In this document: piece by piece, positions 8,027-9,655 of the stretch
Layout: the number at the start of each line of letters is the position of its first letter
Numbering within the stretch: position 1 is the first letter of the stretch
From: an uncultured Eubacterium sp.
Lineage (GTDB): Bacteria > Bacillota_A > Clostridia > Lachnospirales > Lachnospiraceae
Assembly: GCA_948468465.1 (NCBI GenBank)
Contig: CAOKJJ010000183.1
Span: 1-9,655, forward strand
Reading direction: 5' to 3'
Length of the DNA stretch: 9,655 bases
The notes under the pieces: model-generated
The model's database searches: none
Seen by the model: only the letters and a program-made list of their open reading frames with translations
What the model was told of the DNA's origin: nothing
Position numbers and translations under genes: made by a program

Positions 8027-8055
8027 TTTATAACGATATTTCCATTCCAATGCAA
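8027..8055 (-). promoter_or_regulatory. Sigma-A promoter of the glycosidase operon
   Basis: On the minus strand, TTGCAT (8050-8055) and TATAAA (8027-8032) are separated by exactly 17 bases. Transcription would begin near 8020, giving a leader of roughly 115 bases before the GH3 start codon. The -35 box lies inside an arm of the inverted repeat at 8048-8080, so a bound protein could activate or block RNA polymerase here. Confidence 0.75.
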
Positions 8056-8080
8056 CAATCGCATCCTGTTTGTTGCATTG
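8048..8080. promoter_or_regulatory. Candidate operator: perfect 11-bp inverted repeat
   Basis: CAATGCAACAA (8048-8058) and TTGTTGCATTG (8070-8080) are perfect inverted copies separated by 11 bases, so the arm centres are 22 bp apart, about two helical turns. One arm contains the -35 box and the other lies directly upstream. The geometry fits a dimeric regulator binding two faces-in-register sites. The AraC-GH39 protein encoded at the end of the operon is the natural candidate, although AraC proteins often use direct repeats; a LacI-type or other repressor encoded elsewhere is possible. Confidence 0.7.
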
Positions 8081-8084
8081 AATT

Positions 8085-8192
8085 ATGCACTTGACAAAGC
8101 TGCCGGAAGAAACGAGAAACAAAGGCGTATGGATTGTCATAGGCGTTGGCGTGTTGCTTATTGTAAATCATAGCATACAGTTATTGTTTTAA
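8085..8192 (+). pseudogene. Membrane-protein tail, probable gene remnant
   Basis: A 35-codon frame from ATG (8085) to TAA (8190-8192) encodes a charged segment, TKLPEETRNKG, followed by one strong hydrophobic helix, VWIVIGVGVLLIV, and a short tail. No ribosome binding site precedes the ATG. The segment reads like the last transmembrane helix of a larger permease whose body is gone. Its stop overlaps the AAGGAGG that serves the next tiny frame, as in a real operon. The family is not recognised. Confidence 0.3.
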
Positions 8193-8317
8193 GGAGGACA
8201 AAATGATTAAAGAAGTAAATCAAGCTGAATAGTAGATTTGGGATTTTCGTAGAGCTTCCCAACCCGAAAAAGAAAGCGTTAAAAACGGCTGCGGCTTGTA
8301 ACTTAGGAGGAGATTAA
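8193..8317 (+). pseudogene. Broken small-peptide gene with intact ribosome binding site
   Basis: GGAGG at 8193-8197 stands 5 bases before an ATG (8203) that opens MIKEVNQAE and then meets two adjacent TAG stops (8230-8235). In the next frame, an open stretch to TAA (8315-8317) encodes a short tail with FVELPNPKKKALK and then TAAACNLGGD. Together they would make a peptide of about 37 residues with an acidic leader-like start and a Cys-containing end, interrupted by a frame change near 8230. A second AGGAGG (8305-8310) has no start codon behind it. This could be the relic of a small secreted or modified peptide gene, or coincidence; the family is not recognised. Confidence 0.25.
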
Positions 8318-8323
8318 AACCAC

Positions 8324-8602
8324 TCAGCATATAGTCGCCACTAATTGTAATAATACCGTCAACAACCAGAGAGCGTTTTCGCTGCAAAACAGGCCGGTAT
8401 CGAATCCCCTTACTACAGAAAATCCAATTATCGTAAATACAATATCGTTGTTATCCTGTTGTGCAGTCCTGCGGAGTACCGCCTGGATCCGCAAAAGGAC
8501 TTCATCAATATCAAAAGGTTTTGTTATATAATCGTCTGCTCCAAGCCGAAGCAGTTCTATCCTGTCACGTATTTCGCCTTTCGCTGATAATATTTCGCCG
8601 TC
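8324..8602 (-). pseudogene. Response regulator receiver-domain remnant (OmpR/PhoB-type)
   Basis: An open stretch of 92 codons, preceded directly by an in-frame TGA (8603-8605), encodes ILSAKGEIRDRIELLRLGAD and continues DDYITKPFDIDEVLLRIQ, then AVLRRTAQQD. This is the last third of a receiver domain (beta4 to alpha5), including the conserved Lys of the TKPF motif. The phosphoacceptor Asp and everything before it are missing, and after about residue 53 the frame does not resemble the expected winged-helix DNA-binding domain. It is therefore a dead fragment of a two-component regulator. Such regulators commonly sit beside peptide-sensing ABC transporters, which may relate to the membrane and peptide remnants just to the left. 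Confidence 0.7.
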
Positions 8603-8754
8603 TCACGCCTGACATTCGATAAGCCTATGCCGTGGAGATTACTGCACCTTATCCGCACATATTATGCTTTATGGACTTAAATTCGCCTTTATCATTATAA
8701 GGCTTATTCTTTCGTTTTTACTCTCTATCCTTGCACAAAAAGAGAGGCGGTCAT
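8603..8754. other. Intergenic stretch, no gene seen
   Basis: Nothing coding is recognised. Two weak hairpins are present: GCCTT with AAGGC near 8680-8702, and CTCTCT with AGAGAG (about 8721-8746) downstream of the DUF5131 stop. Neither has a proper U-tract on the minus strand, so no firm terminator is called for the DUF5131 gene. Confidence 0.4.
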
Positions 8755-9462
8755 TCAATAATTGATATTTGCTTTTCTGGCTTGGCTACATAAGTCACGA
8801 GTAGATAAAGTATAGCTTTTTCCGTCCTTGGTAAAATGTGTCCCACACTGACGAAACTCAAAATGTACTTTGCGGGCGATACACTGCTCCCGTATAGAAA
8901 GCACCCAAGCATAGTCAAGCAGTCTGGCATTTCTGTCTGATTCACCGCCAACTACGACTAATTCAACATTATCAAGATAGTCCGTAAGGTTTATTTCCTC
9001 AATCAACGGCTGGCAGATAATATTTTTATGTTTGATAGGCAGTTTATTGAAAATGGAAAGTCTGTATTCAGCCCTGTCTTGATTTTCTACCGTGCAGCCA
9101 ACCGTAACATTCTCATATCCATCGTTCCAATCCTCTGGGATACAATCCATAAAGCGTTCGATACGCTTTGTCAAAAACAGAAAGTGCAGATCTGAACGCT
9201 CCCGTATCATCTGCCAACATTCAGAACGCCATTCATCGGCATCCTCAATCAAAAAATCCGTAGAAAAGCAGAGATATACAGTCTGTCCCGATTTCATTTT
9301 ATATGCTCCCGATTTATTTTTAACGATAGGGGCGTAAAAGTTATCTGTCTTTATAATATTGTTTGTATCAATTCCACGCTTGAAATCGCCCTTATGAATG
9401 TAACAATACCTGCACCCTTCGCTATGTTTGTGGCAGCCACGCCACGGATTCCACATTGCCAT
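8755..9462 (-). CDS. DUF5131 / phage Gp37-Gp68-like three-Cys-motif protein
   Basis: A 235-residue protein beginning MAMWNPWRGCHKHSEGCRYC. The motif WNPW-x-GC-(x)6-C-x-x-CY (Cys10, 17, 20) is the signature of the DUF5131 family, named after phage Gp37/Gp68. The cysteine spacing resembles radical-SAM iron-sulfur centres but is not the classic CxxxCxxC. Other family features seen are LFLTKRIERF (95-104), VGCTVENQDRAEYR (121-134) and VVGGESDRNARLLDYAWV (170-187), followed by FEFRQCGTHF (201-210). Length is normal to slightly short for the family. From family knowledge, many members are encoded with a three-Cys-motif partner protein (TcmP) and occur on phages and mobile elements; no biochemical role is established. 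GAGG lies 8 bases before the ATG, and the upstream gene ends 2 bases before it, so the two are probably co-transcribed. Confidence 0.85.
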   Translation of the reverse strand: MAMWNPWRGCHKHSEGCRYCYIHKGDFKRGIDTNNIIKTDNFYAPIVKNKSGAYKMKSGQTVYLCFSTDFLIEDADEWRSECWQMIRERSDLHFLFLTKRIERFMDCIPEDWNDGYENVTVGCTVENQDRAEYRLSIFNKLPIKHKNIICQPLIEEINLTDYLDNVELVVVGGESDRNARLLDYAWVLSIREQCIARKVHFEFRQCGTHFTKDGKSYTLSTRDLCSQARKANINY

Positions 9463-9464
9463 AT

Positions 9465-9655
9465 TTATAACCTCACATTCCCGCTGACAGGGCAGCGTCC
9501 CCAGATTATATGCTCGATTTCATCCTTTGCCCGCATAATAAAGCAGTTTCCATCCGCACAAAACTTTTCCTTAAATTCCAATATATCAATTCCACTTTCC
9601 GCCAAAGTCTGCGGCGGATATTCTGATACCAGCTCCAAATTGATAACAACGGAAA
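9465..9655 (-). CDS. Unrecognised protein, 3' end only
   Basis: The last 62 residues of a minus-strand protein that starts outside the window; its TAA (9465-9467) is 2 bases before the DUF5131 start codon. The fragment has no stop codons over its whole length, and the DUF5131 ribosome binding site lies within its final codons. Visible features are an acidic start (NLELVSEYPP), three cysteines (FCADGNC and WGRCPVSG, which could form part of a metal site) and no membrane segment. I do not recognise the family. Position suggests a partner in the same mobile-element module as DUF5131. Confidence 0.7.
   Translation of the reverse strand, partial: SVVINLELVSEYPPQTLAESGIDILEFKEKFCADGNCFIMRAKDEIEHIIWGRCPVSGNVRL

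Noticed and set aside
7807..8094. A 95-codon plus-strand frame with a hydrophobic translation across the promoter region
   Set aside because: It is antisense to the start of GH3 and to the promoter and inverted repeat; its hydrophobicity comes from T-rich antisense of A-rich leader sequence.
8091..8096. TTGACA on the plus strand, a perfect -35 box
   Set aside because: No -10 box is found at the proper distance downstream, and it falls within the membrane-protein remnant.
1..9655. CRISPR arrays, tRNA or rRNA genes and riboswitches
   Set aside because: No regularly spaced direct repeats, cloverleaf sequences, rRNA-like segments or known riboswitch cores were recognised on either strand.

Overview
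The window looks like chromosomal DNA of a gut-type Bacillota, most probably Lachnospiraceae. The evidence is strong AGGAGG-type ribosome binding sites, intracellular glycoside hydrolases in an operon with an AraC-type regulator, and a long palindromic repeat of the kind scattered through such genomes. The assignment is by character of the sequence only; no rRNA or other marker gene is present.

Left edge (1-513): the 3' end of a PIN-family toxin gene, a strong 16-bp stem terminator, a 164-bp near-perfect palindrome that resembles a MITE or dispersed extragenic repeat, and a possible 17-residue ORF with its own extended -10 promoter on the minus strand.

Centre (514-8080): a three-gene minus-strand glycan-utilisation operon, transcribed from right to left. 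It consists of a BglX-like GH3 beta-glycosidase, an 886-aa GH106-like glycoside hydrolase, and an 807-aa regulator that joins a cupin sensor, an AraC helix-turn-helix and a C-terminal GH39 (beta-xylosidase-type) domain. A good sigma-A promoter precedes the first gene. Its -35 box lies inside one arm of a perfect 11-bp inverted repeat, the obvious candidate operator. Neither enzyme has a signal peptide, so the operon probably acts on imported oligosaccharides or glycosides in the cytoplasm. No transporter is visible here. The regulator's GH39 domain keeps the nucleophile-type TEW motif but seems to have lost the canonical NEP acid/base motif, which suggests a glycosidase fold reused as a sugar sensor.

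Right side (8085-8754): a gene graveyard. It holds a small membrane-protein tail, a well-placed ribosome binding site in front of a broken tiny peptide ORF, and the C-terminal half of an OmpR/PhoB-type receiver domain on the other strand.

Right edge (8755-9655): a DUF5131 (phage Gp37/Gp68-like, three-Cys-motif) gene, directly preceded by the 3' end of an unrecognised minus-strand gene with which it is probably co-transcribed. The pair looks like mobile-element or phage cargo and, by eye, is more AT-rich than the glycan operon.
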